A stretch of 64,000 nt of DNA, from assembly GCF_900890425.1 (NCBI RefSeq), contig NZ_CAAHFG010000005.1:248001-312000 (forward strand), in the 5' to 3' direction. This DNA comes from Pontiella desulfatans (GTDB taxonomy: Bacteria; Verrucomicrobiota; Kiritimatiellia; Kiritimatiellales; Pontiellaceae). Of this stretch, positions 11,001 through 17,681 are shown piece by piece (position 1 is the first letter of the stretch; each line of letters starts with the position of its first letter). Below the pieces are notes generated by a model. It saw only the letters and a program-made list of their open reading frames with translations, made no database searches and was not told the origin of the DNA. The position numbers were made by a program, and so were the translations under genes.

Positions 11001-11392
11001 TGCAGCAGGATGGAGCCGGCGTAGATACGGACGGCGACAGTATTCCGGACAGCATCGAGGACAGCCTCGGAGGCCTGGACCCCGAGGGAGACTACGACGC
11101 AGACGGTCTGCTGAATGCCGAGGAGATCCTGGTCGGGCAGCCCATTGATGTTGCGGGTTCACCGGTTATGGCCGGCATGACCAATGGCACTCAAATTGTG
11201 GTTTATGATCCGTGGGTGCTCTCCAATCGCGTCTATATTCTGGAACACAAAGAGGCGCTGCTCTCTTCCAATGCCTGGAAAGCGGTGGATGCCATGAGCG
11301 GATCGGCCGAAGCCGATAATGGCGATTATGCATTTCCAAACACTGGAACCGATACCCAGGCCTTCTATCGCATCCGTGTAGAGTGGGAATAA
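8015..11392 (+). CDS. Large exported right-handed beta-helix protein, probable polysaccharide-active enzyme
   Basis: GTG at 8015 follows AAGGAGG at the right spacing and opens a signal peptide (MKAFIISVAMILAADLTVLA), giving 1125 residues. Residues about 22-205 look like a beta-sandwich (DENFDSLSLG onward). From about 208 (YYLDADGGNDGNSGT) to about 715 lies a right-handed parallel beta-helix, the fold of many polysaccharide lyases and epimerases. A fibronectin-III-like stretch follows (about 716-800), then a second beta-sandwich. At about 1003-1040 there is a calcium-binding stretch of the thrombospondin type 3 kind (DTDGDSIPDS, DYDADGLLNAEE). The fold and secretion are well supported; the reaction is not. 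It sits inside a split duplication, so it may have arrived by insertion. Confidence 0.75.
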   Translation: MKAFIISVAMILAADLTVLAQIAVIDENFDSLSLGDITGINQEIAGAGLRLHNHVVGEVVTPHPAFTSSSGNAFQLTTGTNPSGGWGLLSADNSPRSVSLTVGEEITLSFDMYVQAVPGSSTEPELQMMLDGSEAAVREFTELAGASVGDVIQVSWAVPVSPTMESASAISPRIGLEGHNNNFIDPGTNVDVIQIDNLKLSVVAATPNTYYLDADGGNDGNSGTSPGNAWASLSKAGSFAFSAGEQLLLQRGDTFNGKLVLSADSGANGNPVVIGAYGSGNRPVIDAAGYLAGIQITSCDHLLIQDLEITGDGGAHVDGSDGTDRYGIYINNTSGNDSDHITISNVYFHAIYPFLASSHEGHNPTTYTGYGILASGQNGNHSEYLTVVNCHFENLGMSCINMSRQNNMSVLKNLMENIGGPAMVPNRCDDLLVRGNTVDGSGQYTDPRMHGRGSGIWPINCNGVLIEKNAFMHARGRYDSCGVHLDIGNTDAIVQYNLSMDNEGGFVEILGVNANCSYRYNISINDGNRRPGVNENGLTQGSGHTILFSSHNFSEQPRHGPYNSYIYNNTIFVKDGQHASFSIEQGTKGILMANNLFYIEGELEDENPYWRGAYTNLLPGTAIWTNNLYQRGGIYPENWIFEEGNPMYGNPQFPNAGGFTPEDYIPMPGSMVEGRSVDIPVIPGDPIGLAVGFGVTEDFFGNPIIGQPDIGAVEIGGGLSTEIGSAFDHWPEEHDGTVEMHAVPRPTGAEYYFSETSGNAGGEDSGWQISPSYTDTGLLPNTLYTYTVTTRDAGDMVFGTSVVEEVMPVSFSPYPSHIMLEEDFSSTVDPDNHSSPFPENTWYLVDGSVGQENQDSSVVTTDGGLQLGFGYEEMLVQYYSDQTWTLNRDYQFSGDWEIKTLFENHLGIKVGFGEFDPVTGALINKFGETDLGDTVSPTAGETGSFNLTVTSAELQTEGVNPANRVGIYFYRDNDGIVGAQTENAKNDIYLVDNLVLQQDGAGVDTDGDSIPDSIEDSLGGLDPEGDYDADGLLNAEEILVGQPIDVAGSPVMAGMTNGTQIVVYDPWVLSNRVYILEHKEALLSSNAWKAVDAMSGSAEADNGDYAFPNTGTDTQAFYRIRVEWE

Positions 11393-11414
11393 GCTGATTA
11401 TTCGGATAGACGAG

Positions 11415-11588
11415 ATGATGAAAAAGGCGGTTGGGCTTTTACTGCTGCTTGGATGCGGTCCGGCGGTTTGGTGGAAGCACCTTACGGAGCTGTTTGCGCA
11501 GACTGGAGAAGCAGATGAAAATAAAAAATCAGGCGATATGGGTATATGCCGTAATTCTTTTTACTTCGGCACATTTCAATGTTGTTGA
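11415..11588 (+). CDS. Short possible lipoprotein-like leader ORF
   Basis: A 57-codon frame from ATG 11415 (second ATG at 11418) starts MMKKAVGLLLLLGCG, which resembles a lipoprotein signal with a cysteine after LLG. It runs through the start of the downstream gene at 11515 in another frame and ends at 11588. It may be the cut-off start of a lost lipoprotein gene, left at the edge of the inserted block, or a short upstream frame coupled to the next gene. I would not assume a working protein. Confidence 0.3.
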   Translation: MMKKAVGLLLLLGCGPAVWWKHLTELFAQTGEADENKKSGDMGICRNSFYFGTFQCC

Positions 11589-13005
11589 AGCGGCCGACTC
11601 GCCGTGGACGCGCGGCAACCGCATTGCGATCAGTACGGATGGAAATCCGGATGCCGATGCGGATGATGTCGGTGCCACCCCGTTTACGCTTGCGATGCTG
11701 GCCAAGGCCGGGCTGCAGGACAACCTGGTGCATTACGACTTCAACAACTTTCTGGAATACAAGCGGATTGAACCGGCCGACAACCGCATGTGGCTGAGCG
11801 CCATGGGCGGGCAGGGCCGCTGGGGATTTGACCGCCGCCGGTTTTTTGATGCCTCCATTGATCCGGAAGGCGCCGTGGCGCATCTGGCGGCGGAAATCAA
11901 TAAATCCACGCCCGACGATCCGTTATATCTGATTGCCGCCGGCCCGTTGGAATTGGTTTACCAATCGTTGGAGGCTGCCGATCCTGCGGCTCGGAAGCAT
12001 GCCATCATCGTTTCGCATCATAACTACAATGAATATTTCAAGCCCCGCCTGTGGCAACGCAACTGGAACGATGTTCAAGATCTTGTTCCAGGCATTGGGT
12101 ATCTGCGAATCAAGGACCAGAACGGTTGGAACGGCAATGGCCTCAAGGGGAAGGACGACTCGGACTTCCATTGGCTGCGGGACCATGCGGACCCTAACCT
12201 GAACTGGGTGTATGAGCGGGTGGTTGCCGGGAAACCCGATGTTTCGGATGCGGGGATGCTTTCGTGGCTGATCGGGATTAATGGCGACGACGAAATGGTC
12301 TCGATTGCGGAAATGCAGCGCTGGTTCGGAGCAGATCCGCTTCCCATGAATGGGAAGCGTTCAGCCATGCCGGACGTGCCGGCCGGCGTTGCTCCAAAAG
12401 TGGTTCCCCCGGAAACCCAGCATGTTTTTGCAGAGGTGGATGGAAGGATTGTGATCGAGGCCGAGCGCGTTCCGCTTTCGGATGCGTGGGAATTGGCGAC
12501 AACGAAACCGGGATATAGCGGTTCTGGATATATCCAATGGATGCCTCGGGAAAACCATGCCGTCAGTCATCAGCATCAAGGTGTTTTGACCTACAAGCTG
12601 CGGATTACCAATGCCGGCAACTATCGCATGGCTCTGAAATCCGCGCACGATCGTGACGGTGTGCAGGATCAATGGAGCAGCTGCTTCACGGTCGTTGGAC
12701 TCAACCCGGTAAGCCCCTATGGAATTACCCGCAAGACCGGATTCCAGGCCGGTCGGGGTGCGGGATTCAACTGGGTTGCCACCCATAACAATTATGGTTC
12801 CGTGCGGCATAAAGAGGGCGCGATGTCCGAACCCCTTTACGACTTGACTGAGGGCGATCACTATTTCTGGATCTGCGGCCGTTCCAGTGGATTCCGGATT
12901 GATAAAATCCATTTCTTTAAAGAGGGCGTTGACGGGTTTCAAAATGACGCAGTCCCGGAAACCCCCATCCTGCCGGGAGGCCCGGTGGATTTAAAACAGG
13001 AATAA
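11515..13005 (+). CDS. Exported nucleoside-hydrolase-like protein with C-terminal carbohydrate-binding region
   Basis: ATG 11515 opens a signal peptide (MKIKNQAIWVYAVILF), giving 496 residues. The mature protein begins AADSPWTRGNRIAISTDGNP, and the Asp-rich DGNPDADADD recalls the calcium-binding N-terminus of the inosine-uridine nucleoside hydrolase fold. Residues about 25-280 form this domain. From about 305 (VIEAERVPLSDAWEL) the sequence looks like a beta-sandwich sugar-binding module of the CBM6/35 kind. A truncated copy of the 5' part lies at 7596 with a different signal peptide, so this gene seems to have gained its present leader from the inserted block. It lies 12 bp before a sulfatase and may act on a decorated glycan; the reaction is unknown. 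Confidence 0.65.
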   Translation: MKIKNQAIWVYAVILFTSAHFNVVEAADSPWTRGNRIAISTDGNPDADADDVGATPFTLAMLAKAGLQDNLVHYDFNNFLEYKRIEPADNRMWLSAMGGQGRWGFDRRRFFDASIDPEGAVAHLAAEINKSTPDDPLYLIAAGPLELVYQSLEAADPAARKHAIIVSHHNYNEYFKPRLWQRNWNDVQDLVPGIGYLRIKDQNGWNGNGLKGKDDSDFHWLRDHADPNLNWVYERVVAGKPDVSDAGMLSWLIGINGDDEMVSIAEMQRWFGADPLPMNGKRSAMPDVPAGVAPKVVPPETQHVFAEVDGRIVIEAERVPLSDAWELATTKPGYSGSGYIQWMPRENHAVSHQHQGVLTYKLRITNAGNYRMALKSAHDRDGVQDQWSSCFTVVGLNPVSPYGITRKTGFQAGRGAGFNWVATHNNYGSVRHKEGAMSEPLYDLTEGDHYFWICGRSSGFRIDKIHFFKEGVDGFQNDAVPETPILPGGPVDLKQE

Positions 13006-13017
13006 TAGGAGAGAGGT

Positions 13018-14916
13018 ATGATGAAGAAACTTAAATGTCTAGTGGTGGGCGGGGTGTTGGCCGCGCTGGCGGCGAACGCAGCGGATAAACGCCCGAATAT
13101 CTTGTGGATCGTTACGGATGATCAGCGGGCGGATTCATTGAGCTGTTTTAACCGGGCAGTCTATGGAACCGATGAAAACCTACTGGGTTATGTGGAGTCG
13201 CCGAACATCGATGCCCTGGCGAAGGAAGGGGTGCTGTTTACCCGCGCCATCTGCAACTCCCCGGCCTGCGGGCCATCGCGCGGTTCGATGCACAGCGGGC
13301 GCTACCCGTTCCGCAATGGCCACTATGCGTTTGAGCTGACGCACCAGAAGGCGGAGTTCGTGAAACCCATCGTTCACCAAACCATCCGCGAATACGGCTA
13401 CAGCACGGGGGCCTTTGGCAAGATGGATTCCTATATCTACACGGTTCCGAACGCCTACAATACGGATGGGCTCTTTGGCACGCGCATCCATTTCAAGCAT
13501 GACCTGCAGGCGAATGGCGTTGGCGACATCTACTCCCATGTGGCCGGGGGCAATGTCGATGGGCAATATACCGTTCTTGGGAACCAGGAAAAGGTCATGT
13601 ATGCCGACGGTACGGTGCGTGAATACTTCATCAATCGAAAAGATGCCGAGCTCACTGCGGAAGATGTCGCCCACCAGAAGCAGACCGACCGCGAATTCGA
13701 TTTGCTGCGCGCCTATCCCGAGGGCTTTTATTCGAAGACGCTGATCTATGGGGGGCGCAATCCGCAGACGGCCGATAAAACGCTCGATGCCTATATCGTC
13801 AAGGAGTTCAAGGACTACCTTGCCAACGCGGACAAACCGTATACCACCTCCTATGGCGAAACGTTGACGGGCGTGCCCTCGGATAAGCCGTTTATGATTG
13901 ATGTCGGCCTGCGCCTGCCCCACACCCCCGTGTTGCCGCCGCAGTCGTGTCGCGACCGTTTCAAAGACAAGACCTACAACGTGCCGGAATTCGAACCTGC
14001 GGATCTGGAAAAGCTCCCGCCGCAGTTGCAGCAGATTTGTAAAAACATGAAAATCATCGCCACCACACCGGAAGATGTCGAAGCCAAGCGGGCCTATTCC
14101 GCTGAAGAGGTACAGAAGGCCATGCGCGACTACTTTGCCTTTTGTGCCCATGGCGATGCGGTGATCGGCGATGCCGTAAAAGCCTTCAAGGAATATTGCG
14201 CCAAGAACAAGCGGGACTATCTGATCATCTACACGGTCGGCGACCACGGTTGGCAGCTCGGCGAACAGGGCATTGAGACCAAGTTCACCCCGTGGCGGCA
14301 GTCCATCCATAATGCGGCGATCGTGGTGTCCTCCGACAAAACCAAGTTTCCCCCCGGCAAGGTCTATGACGGTATTGTTGAATACGTTGACTTCATGCCG
14401 ACGATTCTGGCCGCCGGAGGGGTGAACATCCATGACGCCCAATATGATTATCTGGACGGCTATGATCTGGCCGAGGTCATCGCCGGCAAAGCCATCGACC
14501 GAGCGTATGCGCTGGGCGAAATGAACCTGATCTACGGGCCGCGCGCTTACCTGCGTTCCAAGGAGTTCGGATTCTCCATGCGCACCCGTCCCGGCAACGC
14601 ACTCGCCAAGGAAGGCAACCTGAACAAAAACATCAAGTGGGCGCTGGAATGCCCGGTTAAAGCGGCGGAGCTCGCTCTCTATGACCTGCGGCAGGACCCG
14701 CTCGAACGCAACAATGTGGCCGCCGATCCGGAATACCGGGCGCTGGCCGAATGGTTCCGCCGGAAGCTCGGCAACATTGTGCTGGGCGATGGCCGTGTGG
14801 AGTGCGACTGGAGCAAGATGAACAGCTACAACATCAGCCTCTTTGCCAAGGGCGCGGATAACAAGAAACTCGATATTCCCGCCGGCCTGGTTCCAACGGT
14901 TAAAGGCGTGGAGTAA
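13018..14916 (+). CDS. Exported S1-type sulfatase, long form
   Basis: A 632-residue sulfatase, longer than its neighbours. An AGGAGAGAGG site precedes two successive ATG codons (13018 and 13021); either could be the start. The signal peptide is MMKKLKCLVVGGVLAALAANA, then NILWIVTDDQRADS carries the metal-ligand Asp pair and CGPSR is the active-site motif (Cys about 84). TVGDHGWQLGEQG in the second half is typical of choline- or iduronate-sulfatase-like subgroups. It follows the nucleoside-hydrolase-like gene at 12 bp, so the two are probably co-transcribed. The substrate is likely a sulfated sugar in the target polysaccharide. Confidence 0.92.
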   Translation: MMKKLKCLVVGGVLAALAANAADKRPNILWIVTDDQRADSLSCFNRAVYGTDENLLGYVESPNIDALAKEGVLFTRAICNSPACGPSRGSMHSGRYPFRNGHYAFELTHQKAEFVKPIVHQTIREYGYSTGAFGKMDSYIYTVPNAYNTDGLFGTRIHFKHDLQANGVGDIYSHVAGGNVDGQYTVLGNQEKVMYADGTVREYFINRKDAELTAEDVAHQKQTDREFDLLRAYPEGFYSKTLIYGGRNPQTADKTLDAYIVKEFKDYLANADKPYTTSYGETLTGVPSDKPFMIDVGLRLPHTPVLPPQSCRDRFKDKTYNVPEFEPADLEKLPPQLQQICKNMKIIATTPEDVEAKRAYSAEEVQKAMRDYFAFCAHGDAVIGDAVKAFKEYCAKNKRDYLIIYTVGDHGWQLGEQGIETKFTPWRQSIHNAAIVVSSDKTKFPPGKVYDGIVEYVDFMPTILAAGGVNIHDAQYDYLDGYDLAEVIAGKAIDRAYALGEMNLIYGPRAYLRSKEFGFSMRTRPGNALAKEGNLNKNIKWALECPVKAAELALYDLRQDPLERNNVAADPEYRALAEWFRRKLGNIVLGDGRVECDWSKMNSYNISLFAKGADNKKLDIPAGLVPTVKGVE

Positions 14917-15043
14917 TACCAAATTAAACTGATTTGTATTTTTTACCACAGAGTTCACTGAGACGCAGAGGGTGGCAGATATATTGGTTGCTCTGTGCCT
15001 CCGTGCGCTCTGTGGTGAGACTCTTCAGGTTAATTGCCTATAA
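14916..15043. repeat. ACCACAGAG-family palindromic element
   Basis: It starts ATACCAAATTAAACTGATT, carries ACCACAGAGTTCACTGAGAC and its approximate reverse GCGCTCTGTGGTGAGAC, and ends CAGGTTAATTGCCTATA. The layout matches 21859-21985, so this is a copy of a roughly 125-bp element with weak terminal inverted repeats. It begins right at the sulfatase stop codon. Confidence 0.85.
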
Positions 15044-15064
15044 CCCGGCGGTTGGAGGTTTGAT

Positions 15065-16324
15065 ATGAAAAGGCTGGCTGCGATATTGATCGGCATTTCC
15101 GGAGCGGCAGGGTGGAGCCTGGCGGAAGACGTTTCCGGTGCATTCCCGTTTTTAATCCCGCCGGAAAAACCGGGCCGCCCATTGAGCGCCGCCGTTGAGC
15201 GGGCGTATGATGAATACGGAGGGTTCCGGCCGGAAAGCAACGAGCTGTTCACCGAGTTTAAATACACGGAGCTGAAAGGCTTCGACTATAACGGCGGCGA
15301 TGCAACGGTATCGCGGCGCGATCCCTCCAAGGTCATCTTCGCCAACGGGAAATATTATGTGTGGTACACCGGCCGCAAAACACCCGTTAAGCCGGCCGGT
15401 ATGTCCCGGGCGCATCTGGCGACGGATGAAGTCCCGTCGGCGGACTGGGATCTGGCCGACATTTGGTATGCCACCTCGACGGATGGCTTCACCTGGGAAG
15501 AGCAGGGGATTGCCGTGCCGCGCCCGCCCAAGCCGCAGCCCGGTTGGCGGTCGGTCACGACCACGGATATCCTGGAATGGGAGGGGAAATATTATCTCTA
15601 CTACCAAGCCTTCATGGAGGCCAGCGGAACGCGGGGCGACTTCTGCCCGGTCGCCGTTTCCTATGCCGATTCCCCCGACGGCCCCTGGACGCCGCACGGG
15701 AAGATTGTCATCCCCAACGGCGCGCCCGGGGAGTGGGACCAGTTTTCCATCCACGATCCCTATCCGCTGGTGCACGACGGAAAAATCTACCTCTACTACA
15801 AGGCCGACTTCGACAAGCGGCCTGAGCTGAAACCGTCGAAGGTTCGGATGCAGGGGCTTGCAATCGCGGACAATCCTTTGGGACCATTCAAGAAACATCC
15901 GCTGAACCCGGTGATCAACTCCGGGCATGAAACCACCTTGTTCCCGTTCAAGGAGGGCGTGGCGGCCTTGGTCATCAAGGATGGGATGGAACGCAACACC
16001 ATCCAGTATGCCGAGGATTGGGTAAACTTCGAGATCGCCTCCATGGTCGAACTCATGCCCGTTGCGGCGGGGCCATTCGTTCCCGATGCATTCACCGGCA
16101 CCAAGGACGGCCGGGGCATCACCTGGGGGCTAGCCCACTTCGTGAATGCCGCTGACGACTGGCGCACTAACTATTCGATCCTGACCCGTTTCGACTGCGA
16201 CCTGAGCCTCGATCTAGATGACCAGGAGATGAAGGGGCATTTCAAGCAATACAGCCCCGAGCACTATTATCGGCATGGGTTGTCCGGGAAACAGCGCGAG
16301 CGGCATTCGCTCGGGCGACCCTAA
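15065..16324 (+). CDS. Exported GH117-like exo-glycosidase
   Basis: A 419-residue protein with a signal peptide (MKRLAAILIGISGAAGWSLA) and GGAGG upstream of ATG 15065. After the signal comes SAAVERAYDEYGGF, close to the N-terminal SxAxxR helix motif of GH117 enzymes, followed by RRDPSKVIFANGKYYVWYTG and HDPYPL, as expected for a five-bladed beta-propeller. GH117 enzymes release 3,6-anhydro-galactose from the non-reducing end of agar- or carrageenan-type oligosaccharides. This fits the GH2 and sulfatase genes around it. The last codons run through a small palindrome (CGAGCG and CGCTCG at 16297-16313), so the C-terminal SLGRP may be repeat-derived. The family assignment comes from motifs recalled, not from a search. 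Confidence 0.65.
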   Translation: MKRLAAILIGISGAAGWSLAEDVSGAFPFLIPPEKPGRPLSAAVERAYDEYGGFRPESNELFTEFKYTELKGFDYNGGDATVSRRDPSKVIFANGKYYVWYTGRKTPVKPAGMSRAHLATDEVPSADWDLADIWYATSTDGFTWEEQGIAVPRPPKPQPGWRSVTTTDILEWEGKYYLYYQAFMEASGTRGDFCPVAVSYADSPDGPWTPHGKIVIPNGAPGEWDQFSIHDPYPLVHDGKIYLYYKADFDKRPELKPSKVRMQGLAIADNPLGPFKKHPLNPVINSGHETTLFPFKEGVAALVIKDGMERNTIQYAEDWVNFEIASMVELMPVAAGPFVPDAFTGTKDGRGITWGLAHFVNAADDWRTNYSILTRFDCDLSLDLDDQEMKGHFKQYSPEHYYRHGLSGKQRERHSLGRP

Positions 16325-16365
16325 ATAATATACGCGAGTCAATTGTTGAAATTGGAGAGATGAAT

Positions 16366-17376
16366 ATGGAACAAAAAGAAAACAAACGGCCGGAAGTGGT
16401 GTCTGGGTTCTGCGAACGGTTGACCGGCGTTGGCCGGATTCTCGAGGATCCCGGCCACCATGTGTGGGGTTGCTCGCCGATCTACGGTCCGGACGGAAAG
16501 GTGCACGTCTTTTATTCCCGCTGGAAAAACGAAGCCAACCATGAAGGCTGGCTGTCCGTCAGCGAAATCGCGCACGCGGTGGCCGACGATCCCGCCGGGC
16601 CGTACGAAACCGTGGATGTGCCGATCAGCGGCCGCGGCGGCGACTGGTGGGACTCGATGACCTGCCACAACCCGACGATCCACCAGGTCGGCGATCAATA
16701 CGTGTTGTTCTACATGGGGAATTCAGACGGGCAGCCGGGGACAAAGCGCGTGGGCATGGCTACGGCCGATTCGTTACATGGCCCCTGGAAGCGTTCGGAT
16801 GCCCCGATCATCGAACCGGATCCCGATCCGAATGCATGGAACTCCATGGTGACTTCTAATCCGGCCTTCCTTCAGCATCCGAACGGTGAACTGTGGCTCT
16901 ACTACAAGTCGTGGCGCATTGCCGATTGGGAGCTGGACAAGGCGACCAACGATTGGCGCAACACCAACCGCCAATACGGCCTGACGATTGCGAAAGACCT
17001 GAACGGCCCATGGGTGAAGCAAGGCGATGGGCCGATGATCGATCTCCGCAAGGACGTTGAAAATGCGCAGAGCGAAGACGCCTATATCTGGGTGGAGGAC
17101 AATACGTTTAAAATGATCATGCGCGACATGGGCTTCTGGAACCATGAATACGGGTTGTATTTCGAGTCGGACAACGGGGTGGATTGGAGTCCGCCCAAGA
17201 TTGCGTTCTGGGATGCCTTCCGCTACTTCGACGAGCCGTCGACCGGCGCGTGGGGCGAAGGCCGTTTCGAGCGCCCGCAGCTGTTGATGCGCGGCGGGAA
17301 ACCGGAATATCTGTTTGCCGCCTTCCGCGGCGGGAAATACGGCACCTCATCCGGCGCCGTGCTGAAGCTAAACTAG
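16366..17376 (+). CDS. GH43-like five-bladed propeller glycosidase, apparently cytoplasmic
   Basis: About 336 residues; ATG 16366 is preferred to 16360 because the GGAGAG site is too close to the first ATG. There is no signal peptide, unlike the neighbours. Repeated blade motifs are visible (VWGCSPIYGPDGKVHVFYSRW, then QYVLFYMGNS, ELWLYYKSW and YGLYFESDNGVDWS), which is the GH43/GH117-type five-bladed beta-propeller. It probably trims short oligosaccharides inside the cell after uptake. It follows the GH117-like gene by about 40 bp and is likely in the same transcript. Confidence 0.7.
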   Translation: MEQKENKRPEVVSGFCERLTGVGRILEDPGHHVWGCSPIYGPDGKVHVFYSRWKNEANHEGWLSVSEIAHAVADDPAGPYETVDVPISGRGGDWWDSMTCHNPTIHQVGDQYVLFYMGNSDGQPGTKRVGMATADSLHGPWKRSDAPIIEPDPDPNAWNSMVTSNPAFLQHPNGELWLYYKSWRIADWELDKATNDWRNTNRQYGLTIAKDLNGPWVKQGDGPMIDLRKDVENAQSEDAYIWVEDNTFKMIMRDMGFWNHEYGLYFESDNGVDWSPPKIAFWDAFRYFDEPSTGAWGEGRFERPQLLMRGGKPEYLFAAFRGGKYGTSSGAVLKLN

Positions 17377-17400
17377 TGCTATGAAAAGTGTGTGGCTACG

Positions 17401-17506
17401 TCAGTTTAACCACAGAGCACTCAGAGACACAGAGGAGCGGGGTTGGCATATTTCTCTGTGCCTCCGTGTCCTCTGTGGAGAGACCATTCAAGTCAAGTTC
17501 CTGTGA
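17401..17506. repeat. ACCACAGAG-family palindromic element
   Basis: Arms AACCACAGAGCACTCAGAGA and CCGTGTCCTCTGTGGAGAGA pair around GGGGTTGGCATATTTC; the end CATTCAAGTCAAGTTCCTGT matches the copy ending near 21985. Confidence 0.85.
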
Positions 17507-17681
17507 GGCAGCGCCGGAAAGGTTCCCGGTTGCCAAGCGGGGCACCTGTTGGGCGGCTTTTGCTTTGTCCGGTTTTTCGGTGGCGGAATGGCGCATGTAT
17601 TTTGCGCATTCGAGGGTGGCCGCGCTGTCCTGCATGGGGCCATTGCGACGTTTTGTTGCTTTTTCAATGAGGAGTTTGCTG
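17507..17681. other. Leader region before the propeller enzyme
   Basis: With the repeat before it this makes a gap of about 300 bp without a gene. It contains a short dyad GGCGCATG-TATTTTGCGCAT near 17585-17605 that could be an operator, and the GAGGAG ribosome site at 17669-17674. Nothing else is recognisable. The frame is open upstream, but the leader would lie inside the repeat. Confidence 0.5.
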
